Positions 18,550-26,919 of a stretch of 52,605 nucleotides of DNA are shown in pieces. Numbering within the stretch: position 1 is the stretch's first letter; every line of letters begins with the position of its first letter. Both the position numbers and the translations under genes were made by a program. The stretch covers positions 1 to 52,605 of the forward strand of contig NZ_JAJUFV010000004.1 in NCBI RefSeq assembly GCF_029263575.1. The letters run 5' to 3'. Source of the stretch: Microbacterium sp. (GTDB lineage Bacteria; Actinomycetota; Actinomycetes; Actinomycetales; Microbacteriaceae). The notes under the pieces are model-generated. The model was not told where the DNA came from, made no database searches, and saw nothing but the letters and a program-made list of their open reading frames with translations.

Positions 18550-18605
18550 CGGTAAAAGCGCCATATTAGCGATGCGCGACAGTCTATGAGAGTCAGGAAT
18601 GTGCA

Positions 18606-18965
18606 ATGAATGTCGGCATCCGTGAGCTGCGTGACAGCCTCAGTCGATACCTCACGTCCGTGCGAGACGGCGGAGAGCTCACGGTTACCGACCACGGCAA
18701 ACCCATCGCTCGGATCATCGCCTTTCGGGTTGGCGACAACGGCATTGAGAAGCTCGTCACGCCCACGGTTCTTCGTGAGCTTCGAGCGCGCGCTGAAAGA
18801 CGCGGAGTCCCGGTTGAGGACGTCCTGTCAGAGCTTGCTGAGCGTGGGCTCGAACAGCCGGAGGATGATGGGCCGCACATGCGTAACGGGATTCCTATCA
18901 TGCGCGGATCGTCTGATCATGTTGTGACCAGTGAGCTGGTCGCGGCGTTTCGGGATGACTTATGA
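18606..18965 (+). CDS. Phd/YefM-family type II antitoxin
   Basis: MNVGIRELRDSLSRYLTSVRDGGELTVTDHGKPIARII; C-terminal NGIPIM...VVTSELVAAFRDDL; overlaps downstream PIN gene by 4 bp. Confidence 0.92.
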   Translation: MNVGIRELRDSLSRYLTSVRDGGELTVTDHGKPIARIIAFRVGDNGIEKLVTPTVLRELRARAERRGVPVEDVLSELAERGLEQPEDDGPHMRNGIPIMRGSSDHVVTSELVAAFRDDL

Positions 18966-19390
18966 CTCAGTCCGTGCTCCTGGATGTCAATGTTCTGTTG
19001 GCTCTCAGCTGTGACGCGCATGAGCACCACGAACGGGCTCATGCACGCTTCGCTCACATCGATTCGTGGAGTACGACGCCGATCACGGAGCTCGGTCTTC
19101 TTCGACTGATGATGACGCCTGCAGTTATGGGGCGAACTGTCAGCGCCTCAGCGGCACGCGCGCAGGTAAAGGCACTTCGGAGTGCAGACGGCTGGTCCTG
19201 GGTCGCCGATGACGTATCACCGGCAGAGTGGGGCGCTGGCGGCTATGCGCTGCGAGGTCGACGTCAGGTGACAGATCTACAGCTGGTGAATCTGGCGGCA
19301 CGGCATGAATGCGTCTTGGCGACGTTCGATGACGGTATCCGGCACGGACTCCGTCCGAAAGAGCGCGCCGTCGTCGATGTGTGGGACTGA
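18962..19390 (+). CDS. VapC-family PIN-domain toxin
   Basis: LLDVNVLLALSCDAHEHHERAHARF, TTPITELGLLRLMM, VTDLQLVNLAARHECVLATFDDGI: PIN acidic residues appear complete. Confidence 0.93.
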   Translation: MTQSVLLDVNVLLALSCDAHEHHERAHARFAHIDSWSTTPITELGLLRLMMTPAVMGRTVSASAARAQVKALRSADGWSWVADDVSPAEWGAGGYALRGRRQVTDLQLVNLAARHECVLATFDDGIRHGLRPKERAVVDVWD

Positions 19391-19427
19391 TGATCTATGC
19401 GCGGTCGGCGCGGCACCAATAATACCG

Positions 19428-19441
19428 ATAATGCACATTAT
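19428..19441. repeat. Perfect inverted repeat ATAATG-CA-CATTAT downstream of the PIN toxin
   Basis: Read directly: ATAATGCACATTAT. Confidence 0.7.
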
Positions 19442-19493
19442 GTCACATCACGACAATAACCGTCCTCCTCCGAACGTGGTGTTGCATCACCAG

Positions 19494-19890
19494 TCAACGA
19501 GCTGCGGGCGGCACGCCGAGCGCACGCAGCGCTTGAGAACGAACACGCTCATTCTCATCCTCGACGAGAGCCAGCACACGGCCGTGTGCGTCATCGACCT
19601 CGTGACGTATAACGACCTTGAGCGCCATCTCACGAACGCGCCATGCTGTGTCATCCAGCGCTCCGAGAACGGCGTCCGCGTGTTTCGGCGGTCCGGCGTC
19701 GAGAATCCCCCGGGCGCCCCAAACACGGGCCCAATAGCCAGGCGATATCCGGATAGCGTCGGTCTTCGGCATCCGCAGTCCCTCGTAACAAGGCTTCACA
19801 CCAGTCGACGATGTCCTCGCGTCCGAACAGCTCGACGGCGTTAGATATGTTCGTCGCCGGGGAGAGCCGCCGGTCTGGAAGCGTCGTCAT
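19494..19890 (-). pseudogene. HEAT-repeat protein, apparently frameshifted
   Basis: N-terminal frame MTTLPDRRLSPATNISNAVELFGREDIVDWCEALLRGTADAEDRRYPDIAW; continuation in another frame GYWARVWGARGILDAGPPKHADAVLGALDDTAWRVREMALKVVIRHEVDD...VRSQALRALG; frames switch near 19731-19745. Confidence 0.68.
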
Positions 19891-19953
19891 AGCCCGACGC
19901 TACCGACTGGCCCCGACATGGTCACGAGTCACGACGGCGCGCAGTAGCGTTAG

Positions 19954-21294
19954 GTGGTGTCAGAAGTCACCCGCTCCCCTGTTTCGACACCCGGTTGGCG
20001 TGGTTGGCTCATCTGGACGGTCGGCATCGCCGCTTATGTGCTCGCGATTGCGAACCGCACATCGCTCGGTGCGGTCGGCGTCGACGCGGCCGAGCGCTTC
20101 AGCGCGGATGCCGCGACGCTCTCGCTCTTCGCCGTTGTTCAGCTCGCCGTGTACGGCGGAATGCAGATTCCGGTCGGAGTCTTCCTCGACCGCTACGGCG
20201 CGCGCCCGATCATCACCCTCGGAATGATTCTCATGGCTGTGGGGCAGCTCACCATGGCCCTCTCCCCCAGCATCGGCATCGCGATTCTCGCTCGTGTGCT
20301 GCTGGGCGCGGGTGACGCGATGGTGTTCCCGGCCGTGCTGCGCCTCGTGGCCACGTGGTTTCCTGCCCAGCGCGGGCCGCTCATGGTGCAGCTCACCGGG
20401 GTGATCGGACAGTCCGGTCAACTGGTCGCGCTCATTCCGGTCGCTGCGCTCTTGCATGCCACGACCTGGACCATCACCTTTGGGAGCATTGCCGGTCTCG
20501 GTATCCTGTTCGCCATTCTTATCTTTGCCGTCATCCGCAACCATCCGCCCGCGGTCGATGCCGACGTCACAGTCAACACCGATACAGGTGTCGTGCGGGT
20601 GGTCACGTCCGCAATAGACACCGGTGTCGGCATCCGCGCGGCCTGGGCCCATCCGGGAACACGCCTTGCCTTCTGGTCGCACTTTACGACGCCTTTTGCC
20701 GGCACGGCCTTCGTGCTGTTGTGGGGAATGCCTTTCCTCACCGCGGGTGAAGGCCTCTCTGAGGTCGAAGCGGCGGCGCTGCTATCGGTATATGTCGCTT
20801 TTGGAATGTTTCTCGGACCCGCGTTAGGCGCACTCTCCCGTCGCATCCCCCATCAGAGATCGCTCGTCCTCGTGCTGCCGACTGTGGCTCTTCAGCTCAT
20901 CGCGTGGGTCGCAGTCATCCTCTCCCCCGGTACCGCGCCCCTGTGGTTGCTTTACATTCTTGCCATAGCGCTCGCATCCGGCGGACCCGCGTCGATGATC
21001 GCGTTCGACCATGCACGCACGCACAACCCGGTGCACCGCCTCAGCACGGCGACCGGACTCACTAATGCCGGTGGATTCATTGCAGCTCTCATCGCGGTGT
21101 TCCTCATCGGGCTGGCGATGAATCTGCAGGGCGCGGGTACCCCTGGCACGTACTCGCTCGACGCATTCCGTCTGGCGTTCTTGACGCAGGTGCCGCTCTG
21201 GCTGCTGGGCGCAACCTTCATCATCATCGAGCGCAAACGCACGAGAATTCGAATGGGCCTGGATCCCGAGCGCTCACGTCGAGATCGACGATGA
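19954..21294 (+). CDS. MFS transporter
   Basis: 12-TM pattern; QIPVGVFLDRYGARPIITLGMILMAVGQL; GTG start. Confidence 0.92.
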   Translation: MVSEVTRSPVSTPGWRGWLIWTVGIAAYVLAIANRTSLGAVGVDAAERFSADAATLSLFAVVQLAVYGGMQIPVGVFLDRYGARPIITLGMILMAVGQLTMALSPSIGIAILARVLLGAGDAMVFPAVLRLVATWFPAQRGPLMVQLTGVIGQSGQLVALIPVAALLHATTWTITFGSIAGLGILFAILIFAVIRNHPPAVDADVTVNTDTGVVRVVTSAIDTGVGIRAAWAHPGTRLAFWSHFTTPFAGTAFVLLWGMPFLTAGEGLSEVEAAALLSVYVAFGMFLGPALGALSRRIPHQRSLVLVLPTVALQLIAWVAVILSPGTAPLWLLYILAIALASGGPASMIAFDHARTHNPVHRLSTATGLTNAGGFIAALIAVFLIGLAMNLQGAGTPGTYSLDAFRLAFLTQVPLWLLGATFIIIERKRTRIRMGLDPERSRRDRR

Positions 21295-21295
21295 A

Positions 21296-21556
21296 TCAGA
21301 TCGCCGTGTCATCCGGCGAACTGGTCGTCCTGCGGGTGGTCTGATCACCCGATGCGGGGTCGACCCTCGTTCGTGTGACGGAATTCGTCTGGCGCCTGCG
21401 GGCGAGCAGAACCAACCCGATGATGAAGACGACGGCTCCGGCGCCCATCAGGATGTACCCGATGAGGTCTAAATTCGCCCACTCGACCTCGACATTGATG
21501 GCGAAAGTGAGAATTGCGCCGATCACGATCAACACGATTCCGGTACCGATGCTCAT
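21296..21556 (-). CDS. Small two-TM membrane protein (DUF6458-like)
   Basis: MSIGTGIVLIVIGAILTFAINVEVEWANLDLIGYILMGAGAVVFIIGLVLLARRR. Confidence 0.85.
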   Translation of the reverse strand: MSIGTGIVLIVIGAILTFAINVEVEWANLDLIGYILMGAGAVVFIIGLVLLARRRQTNSVTRTRVDPASGDQTTRRTTSSPDDTAI

Positions 21557-21664
21557 AATGGTGCCCTCCCGTTGTCATCGTTGCGCCTGCGGCCCGGTGC
21601 CTCAGGCGTTATCTCTGATGCTGACATGATTCTGGCTCCGCAACAACGGGTTGACAATCGATGA

Positions 21665-22411
21665 TCAGCGCTGTCGCGGTGTCCAGCCCACTGGCGTTGC
21701 TCCCACGGCTGCGGCTCGTTCGCGGTCTGCCGCAGCCGACCAGCCCTGCGCGGCATCGATGCTGTCGAAACCTCCGCGCGCGACTCGCATGCCGACGTCG
21801 TCATGATGCATCCGCGGTGCTCCTCCACGTCGGACGGAGGCGCGAACATTCCACGCATCGTCGGCGAAGCCGCCTCCTCGGAACACGCGATAGTCGCCAT
21901 AGCGGGCGGGGTCGAGCAGATCCCAACACCACTCCCACACGTTACCGAGCGTGTCGAAGAGCCCGTTCAGATTCGGTAGCTTCCCGCCGACATCCTGCGG
22001 CGTGGTGACACCGTCCTCGGACGTCCACGCGATCTCTGAGAGTGGTCCGTAGTGCGGCGTGAGCGACCCCGCACGGCACGCGTACTCCCACTCCCCCTCG
22101 GTAGGAAGCCGATAGCCGTCGCTGTCGACATGCCAGGTAACATCTTCACCGTCGAAGCTATAGGCACTCTCGAGGCCTTCCCATTCGGATGCGGCGTTGC
22201 AGAAGCGAATCGCGCGTAGCCAGCTGATGTCGCGCGCGGGGCGTCTCGGATGATCCGAGGAAATGCCCAGCATCTCCGCGAACTGCTCTCCGGTGACCGG
22301 GTAAACGCCGATCTCGAAAGGATCGAGCTGAACCTCACGCCGCGCCTTGCGCCGCGCGTCATGCAGAATCACCGAGCCGCCGGCGATTCGCGTCATCTCG
22401 AGTTCCGTCAC
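21665..22411 (-). CDS. SUMF1/formylglycine-generating-enzyme-fold protein, lacking the canonical catalytic Cys pair
   Basis: GYRLPTEGEWEYACRAG, NLNGLFDTLGNVWEWCWD, YRVFRGGGFADDAWNVRASVRR...VGMRVAR. Confidence 0.9.
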   Translation of the reverse strand: MTELEMTRIAGGSVILHDARRKARREVQLDPFEIGVYPVTGEQFAEMLGISSDHPRRPARDISWLRAIRFCNAASEWEGLESAYSFDGEDVTWHVDSDGYRLPTEGEWEYACRAGSLTPHYGPLSEIAWTSEDGVTTPQDVGGKLPNLNGLFDTLGNVWEWCWDLLDPARYGDYRVFRGGGFADDAWNVRASVRRGGAPRMHHDDVGMRVARGGFDSIDAAQGWSAAADRERAAAVGATPVGWTPRQR

Positions 22412-23037
22412 GTTCGAGCGTCCCGTCGCGAATCACCGGGCATTCGTACGGCGAAGATACGCATGAAGTACTGGCACAGCGGACCGACCAACAGCGCGAA
22501 AGCCAGCGTTCCTATCCCGGCGTTACCGCCCAGCGACCACCCGACGGCCACGACAGTGATCTCGAGCCCGGTGCGTACGACCCAGATCGGCCAGCCTGTG
22601 CGCTTGTGCAATCCGGTCATGAGACCGTCGCGCGGACCGGGACCGAAGTGCGCTCCGATATAGAGACCGGTCGCCGCGGACAGCACCACCAACCCGACGA
22701 CGAAGAACGCGACGCGCAGCCACAACGGTTGATCGGTGGGGATGACCAGCAGACCGACGTCAGCAGACGGGCCGACGAGCAGGGCGTTGAGCACCGTGCC
22801 GATGCCGAAGCGCTGCCGCAACGGCAACCACAGCACCAGTACGACGGCGCTCACCAGCACCGTGATCACACCGAAGCTCAGCGGCACATGACCGGCGATG
22901 CCTTGAGACAGCACATCCCAGGGCGCGGCGCCGATCTCACCGCGTACCATGAAGGCGATTCCGACGCCATAGAGAAAGATGCCGACCAGCAGTTGCAGCC
23001 ACCGACGCGGAAGCTGCCGCCCCCGCCGGGCGATCAC
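22408..23037 (-). CDS. YczE/YitT-like integral membrane protein
   Basis: LLVGIFLYGVGIAFMVRGEIGAAPWDVLSQGIAGHVPLSFG...ATGLYIGAHFGPGPRDGLMTGLHKRTGWPIWVVRTGLEI; start trimmed to GTG at 23037. Confidence 0.88.
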   Translation of the reverse strand: MIARRGRQLPRRWLQLLVGIFLYGVGIAFMVRGEIGAAPWDVLSQGIAGHVPLSFGVITVLVSAVVLVLWLPLRQRFGIGTVLNALLVGPSADVGLLVIPTDQPLWLRVAFFVVGLVVLSAATGLYIGAHFGPGPRDGLMTGLHKRTGWPIWVVRTGLEITVVAVGWSLGGNAGIGTLAFALLVGPLCQYFMRIFAVRMPGDSRRDART

Positions 23038-23789
23038 TGCGGAACCCGTTCGACCCACACTGGGTACTTCGCTGTTCGCCCGTCGCCGGATGACGTGCCG
23101 GTCAAGCGCCGTTTCATCCAAGGACCGACGTGCTGGCGGTAGTACGCGAATCCGCCGGGGGCCTCGGGGCCTTCGGCGGCGGGTGCCCACCACGGGGCCG
23201 GTGGCTCGTATCCCAGCGCGTGCAGTACGCGTGCGGCGACGCGGTGGTGGCCTGCGGCGTTCATATGCAGGCGGTCTTCGGCCCAGTATCGGCCCGTGGA
23301 CAGCTCACGATCGGGCCAGTTCAGCGCTCGAACGACATCGGGGCGCTTGGCGATGCGGCGCAACACCGCCGCCGAGAGCTCGTCGCCACGGCGCTGGACG
23401 AGGGACCCCATCGGCAACTGGCCCGAGGGGTTCGCTCCGGAGAGAAGAATGACAGTGATGCCCTGGTCGTCGCATCGCCTCAACACCCGAGAGAACGTAT
23501 CGGCGATGTGCTCGACATTCGTCCGCGGGCGAAGCATGTCGTTGCCGCCCCCGTTGAACGACAGGTGGGTGGGCCGCAGCGCCAGCGCAGGCTCGAGCTG
23601 TTCCTCGATGATGGGCCACGCCAGCTTTCCCCGGATGGCCAGATTCGCGTACTGGATCGGCTGCCCGGAGGCATCCGCCCAACCCTGGGCCGCGATGTCA
23701 GCCCACCCGCGTACGCGGCCGTCCGGCAGCTCATCTCCGACGCCCTCCGTGAACGAGTCACCTATCGCTACGAACTTCACACCAGTCAC
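23034..23789 (-). CDS. SGNH/GDSL hydrolase
   Basis: FVAIGDSFTEGVGDELPDG, LAIRGK, SFNGGGNDML, DRLHMNAAGHHRVA. Confidence 0.94.
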   Translation of the reverse strand: MTGVKFVAIGDSFTEGVGDELPDGRVRGWADIAAQGWADASGQPIQYANLAIRGKLAWPIIEEQLEPALALRPTHLSFNGGGNDMLRPRTNVEHIADTFSRVLRRCDDQGITVILLSGANPSGQLPMGSLVQRRGDELSAAVLRRIAKRPDVVRALNWPDRELSTGRYWAEDRLHMNAAGHHRVAARVLHALGYEPPAPWWAPAAEGPEAPGGFAYYRQHVGPWMKRRLTGTSSGDGRTAKYPVWVERVPQ

Positions 23790-23826
23790 TCGCTCAGCCT
23801 ATGCCCGTGCGTTGCAGGTGACGTCA

Positions 23827-25176
23827 TCAGCGATCATCCAGCGCCTGTCCGCGGCGATCGACCAGACCCCATGCCGCAACCGCTGCGACGACGAAGAACG
23901 CCGCGAAGACCCCGAACAGAACCGCAGCGCCGCCTGCCGCGAGCAGCACCGGAACCATCAGAGGCGCCACGATCGAGGCGACTCTCCCGACTCCCGCGGC
24001 CCAGCCCGCACCCGTGGCACGCACGGAGGTGGGATAGATCTCCGGGGTGACCGCGTACAGCGCGCCCCAGGCACCCAGGTTGAAGAACGACAGGGCCATG
24101 CCGGAGACGATGATCGCGACCTCCCCGACGGCATTGCCGAAGAACAAGGCGGCCACGGCTGAGCCGACGAGAAAGACCGAAAGTGTCGCGCGTCGACCCC
24201 ACACCTCGATCAGCCAGGCCGCCACGGCGTAGCCGGGCAGCTGTGCAAGGGTGATCACGAGGGTGAAACCGAAGGACCGCACCAGATCGTAGCCCGCGTC
24301 GACCAGGATGCTGGGAATCCAGATGAACGCCCCGTAGTAGGCGAAATTCACGCAGAACCAGACCGCCCAGATACACAGCGTCCGGATGCGGAACTCGGCG
24401 GCCCAGAGTGCGCTCACGCGCGCTCCCACGGTCTGGGCGATGGGCGCCGAGGCAGCACGGTCTTGTGCCGGCGGGCGACTGGCGACATCGGCATCCGTCT
24501 CAAACCGGGATACGATGCGATCCGCCTCCGCGATACGGCCGCGCGATGCGAGCCACCGCGGCGACTCGGGCAGGCCCCAGCGAACGACAATCGCGTACAC
24601 CGCAGGGATGGCACCGAGGGCGAAAGCCCATCGCCAACCGTCATCCGACAGCGGAATCACGAAATAGCCGATCAGGGCCGCCGCCGTCCAGCCGAGCGCC
24701 CAGAACGCTTCCAAGATCACGATCAGGCGACCGCGAATGCGCGCGGGCGCGAATTCGCTCACGTAGGTCGAGGCGACGGGAAGTTCGGCTCCCAGTCCCA
24801 ATCCGACGAGGAACCGCAGCACGAGAAGCACGGCGAGTCCGCCGACCAGAGCGCTTGCGCCGGTCGCCGCACCATAGATCAGCAGCGTGACCGCGAAGAC
24901 CTGCCGTCTGCCGAACCTGTCGGCCAGCAACCCGCCCAGGCTCGCGCCCAACGCCATCCCGATGAAGCCGAAGGACGCGACCCATCCGCTCTGCATGTTG
25001 GTGAGATCCCACTGCTGAGCGAGTGCCGCCAGGATGAACGAGATGAGCCCGACATCCATAGCGTCCAACGCCCAGCCCAATCCCGAACCGGTGAGCAGGC
25101 GCAGATGGCGACGGGCGAACGGCAGGTTATCGAGTCGAGCGGCCAGCGATGCCTGGCTCGGCACGGGAGCGCTCAC
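23827..25176 (-). CDS. MFS transporter (sugar/organic acid:H+ symporter type)
   Basis: LGWALDAMDVGLISFILAAL, GGLLADRFGRRQVF, PVASTYVSEFAPARIRGRLIVILEAFWALGW. Confidence 0.93.
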   Translation of the reverse strand: MSAPVPSQASLAARLDNLPFARRHLRLLTGSGLGWALDAMDVGLISFILAALAQQWDLTNMQSGWVASFGFIGMALGASLGGLLADRFGRRQVFAVTLLIYGAATGASALVGGLAVLLVLRFLVGLGLGAELPVASTYVSEFAPARIRGRLIVILEAFWALGWTAAALIGYFVIPLSDDGWRWAFALGAIPAVYAIVVRWGLPESPRWLASRGRIAEADRIVSRFETDADVASRPPAQDRAASAPIAQTVGARVSALWAAEFRIRTLCIWAVWFCVNFAYYGAFIWIPSILVDAGYDLVRSFGFTLVITLAQLPGYAVAAWLIEVWGRRATLSVFLVGSAVAALFFGNAVGEVAIIVSGMALSFFNLGAWGALYAVTPEIYPTSVRATGAGWAAGVGRVASIVAPLMVPVLLAAGGAAVLFGVFAAFFVVAAVAAWGLVDRRGQALDDR

Positions 25177-26882
25177 GTGAGGGCGGGTCCCTCCGTCGGG
25201 CGCGACTCGTCACGTAGCAGCGCACTGCGCAGGGTGTCGAGTCCGACACCGCCGAGGTTGAGCGCGCGCTTGTGGAAGGTCTTGATGTCGAACGCCGCGC
25301 CCTGGCGTGCTCGATAGGCATCACGCACCTGTTCCCAGATGCGCTGACCGACCTTGTACGAGGGTGCCTGGCCGGGCCACCCGAGATAGCGGTTGACCTC
25401 GAACCGGATGAACTCGTCTGACATGTTCACGTGCTGGCGCATGAAGTTCAAAGCGTAGTCAGCGTCCCAGGTGCCGGAACCGTCCAGGCGCGGTTTCTGC
25501 AGATGCACGCCGAGATCGAGCACCACGCGCGCCGCGCGCATGCGCTGCCCGTCGAGCATTCCGAGCCGATCGGCCGGATCATCCAGGTAGCCGAGCTGCT
25601 GCATGAGTCGCTCGGCGTACAGCGCCCACCCCTCGGCATGGCCTGAGGTGCCTCCCAGGAGCCTGCGCCACGAGTTCAGCTCGGCACGGTTGTACACGGC
25701 CTGGCCGATCTGCAGATGATGGCCGGGAATGCCTTCGTGGTACACGGTGGTGAGCTCACGCCACGTGTCGAACTCGGTCACGCCCTCGGGCACCGACCAC
25801 CACATCCGGCCGGGCCGGGAGAAGTCGTCGGTCGGGCCCGTGTAGTAGATGCCACCTTCCTGCGTGGGCGCGATCATGCACTCGAGCGTGCGCACCGGCT
25901 CCGGAATGTCGAAATGCGTTCTGCCGAGCTCTGCGACGGCACGGTCGCTGGTCTCTTGCATCCACTTCTGCAGGGCATCGGTTCCGTGCAGTTTGCGCGA
26001 GGAATCGGCTTCGAGATAAGCGACGGCCTCTTCAACTGTGGAGCCGGACAGGATCTCATCTGCGATCGATGTCTGTTCGGCCACCATGCGGGCCAGCTCT
26101 TCCCTCCCCCACTCATAGGTCTCGTCGAGATCGATCTCGGCGCCGAGGAACCGACGGGAGTGCAACGCATAGAGTTCACGGCCGACGGCATCGTCCTCGG
26201 ATGCGGCGGACGCCAGCGTGCCGGTGAGGAAACGTCGTAACTCGTCGTACGCCACGCGCGCTGATGAGGCATTATCCGCCAGCTCACGAGCCAGCGTCGC
26301 GGGAAGTTCGCCTTCGGCGGGAGCGGCATCGGCGACGAACTGTGCGAAGAAGCCGTCGTCGGCGGTGTAGCGCGCGATCTGATCGGCGACCTCGACCACC
26401 TGGCGTCGTGCCGGTACGACACCCCGGGAGATTCCCTCCTGCAGACTGGCGGCATAACCGCTGAGCGCATCGGGAACCGCGGAAAGACGTGCCGCGATGA
26501 CTGACCAGTCGTCGGCCGTGGCTGTCGGCATGATGTCGAACACCTGACGGATGTCTTGCGCCGCCGATGCGAGCACGTTCAGGTCGCGCAGGTGCCACTG
26601 CCTCTCGTGAAACTCAAGGTCGAGCTCGAGTTCCGCGGTCAGATCGGTCTTGGTGACCTCGTCGACGGCGTCGGCCGGGGCGAGGTCGCGCAGAGCGTTC
26701 AGCGTCGTGCGTACCTCTGCGGCGTAGTTGTCGTAACCCTCCGGGCTCAGATCGGCGTAGTGATCGTTGGCGCGATTGCGACCGATGTACGTCCCGAGAA
26801 TCGGCTCGAGCACGGTAACGGTGTCGACCCAGTCTTCGGCGACCTTGTCGATGGCTGTGGGCGTGCGAGGGATTGTCGTCAT
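25173..26882 (-). CDS. DUF885-family protein (putative metallopeptidase-like)
   Basis: ELTTVYHEGIPGHHLQIGQA HEXXH-like motif, GWALYAERLMQQLGYLDDPADRLGMLDGQRMRAARVVLDLG; start trimmed to MTTIPRTPTAIDK. Confidence 0.92.
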   Translation of the reverse strand: MTTIPRTPTAIDKVAEDWVDTVTVLEPILGTYIGRNRANDHYADLSPEGYDNYAAEVRTTLNALRDLAPADAVDEVTKTDLTAELELDLEFHERQWHLRDLNVLASAAQDIRQVFDIMPTATADDWSVIAARLSAVPDALSGYAASLQEGISRGVVPARRQVVEVADQIARYTADDGFFAQFVADAAPAEGELPATLARELADNASSARVAYDELRRFLTGTLASAASEDDAVGRELYALHSRRFLGAEIDLDETYEWGREELARMVAEQTSIADEILSGSTVEEAVAYLEADSSRKLHGTDALQKWMQETSDRAVAELGRTHFDIPEPVRTLECMIAPTQEGGIYYTGPTDDFSRPGRMWWSVPEGVTEFDTWRELTTVYHEGIPGHHLQIGQAVYNRAELNSWRRLLGGTSGHAEGWALYAERLMQQLGYLDDPADRLGMLDGQRMRAARVVLDLGVHLQKPRLDGSGTWDADYALNFMRQHVNMSDEFIRFEVNRYLGWPGQAPSYKVGQRIWEQVRDAYRARQGAAFDIKTFHKRALNLGGVGLDTLRSALLRDESRPTEGPALT

Positions 26883-26919
26883 GCCTTTCAGCGTACTGCG
26901 GTGCGTTACACCGCGCGGG

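Noticed and set aside
19305-19844. 179-aa plus-strand ORF overlapping the toxin end and HEAT region
   Set aside because: Crosses the AT-rich palindrome and runs antisense to the HEAT frames; no domain similarity
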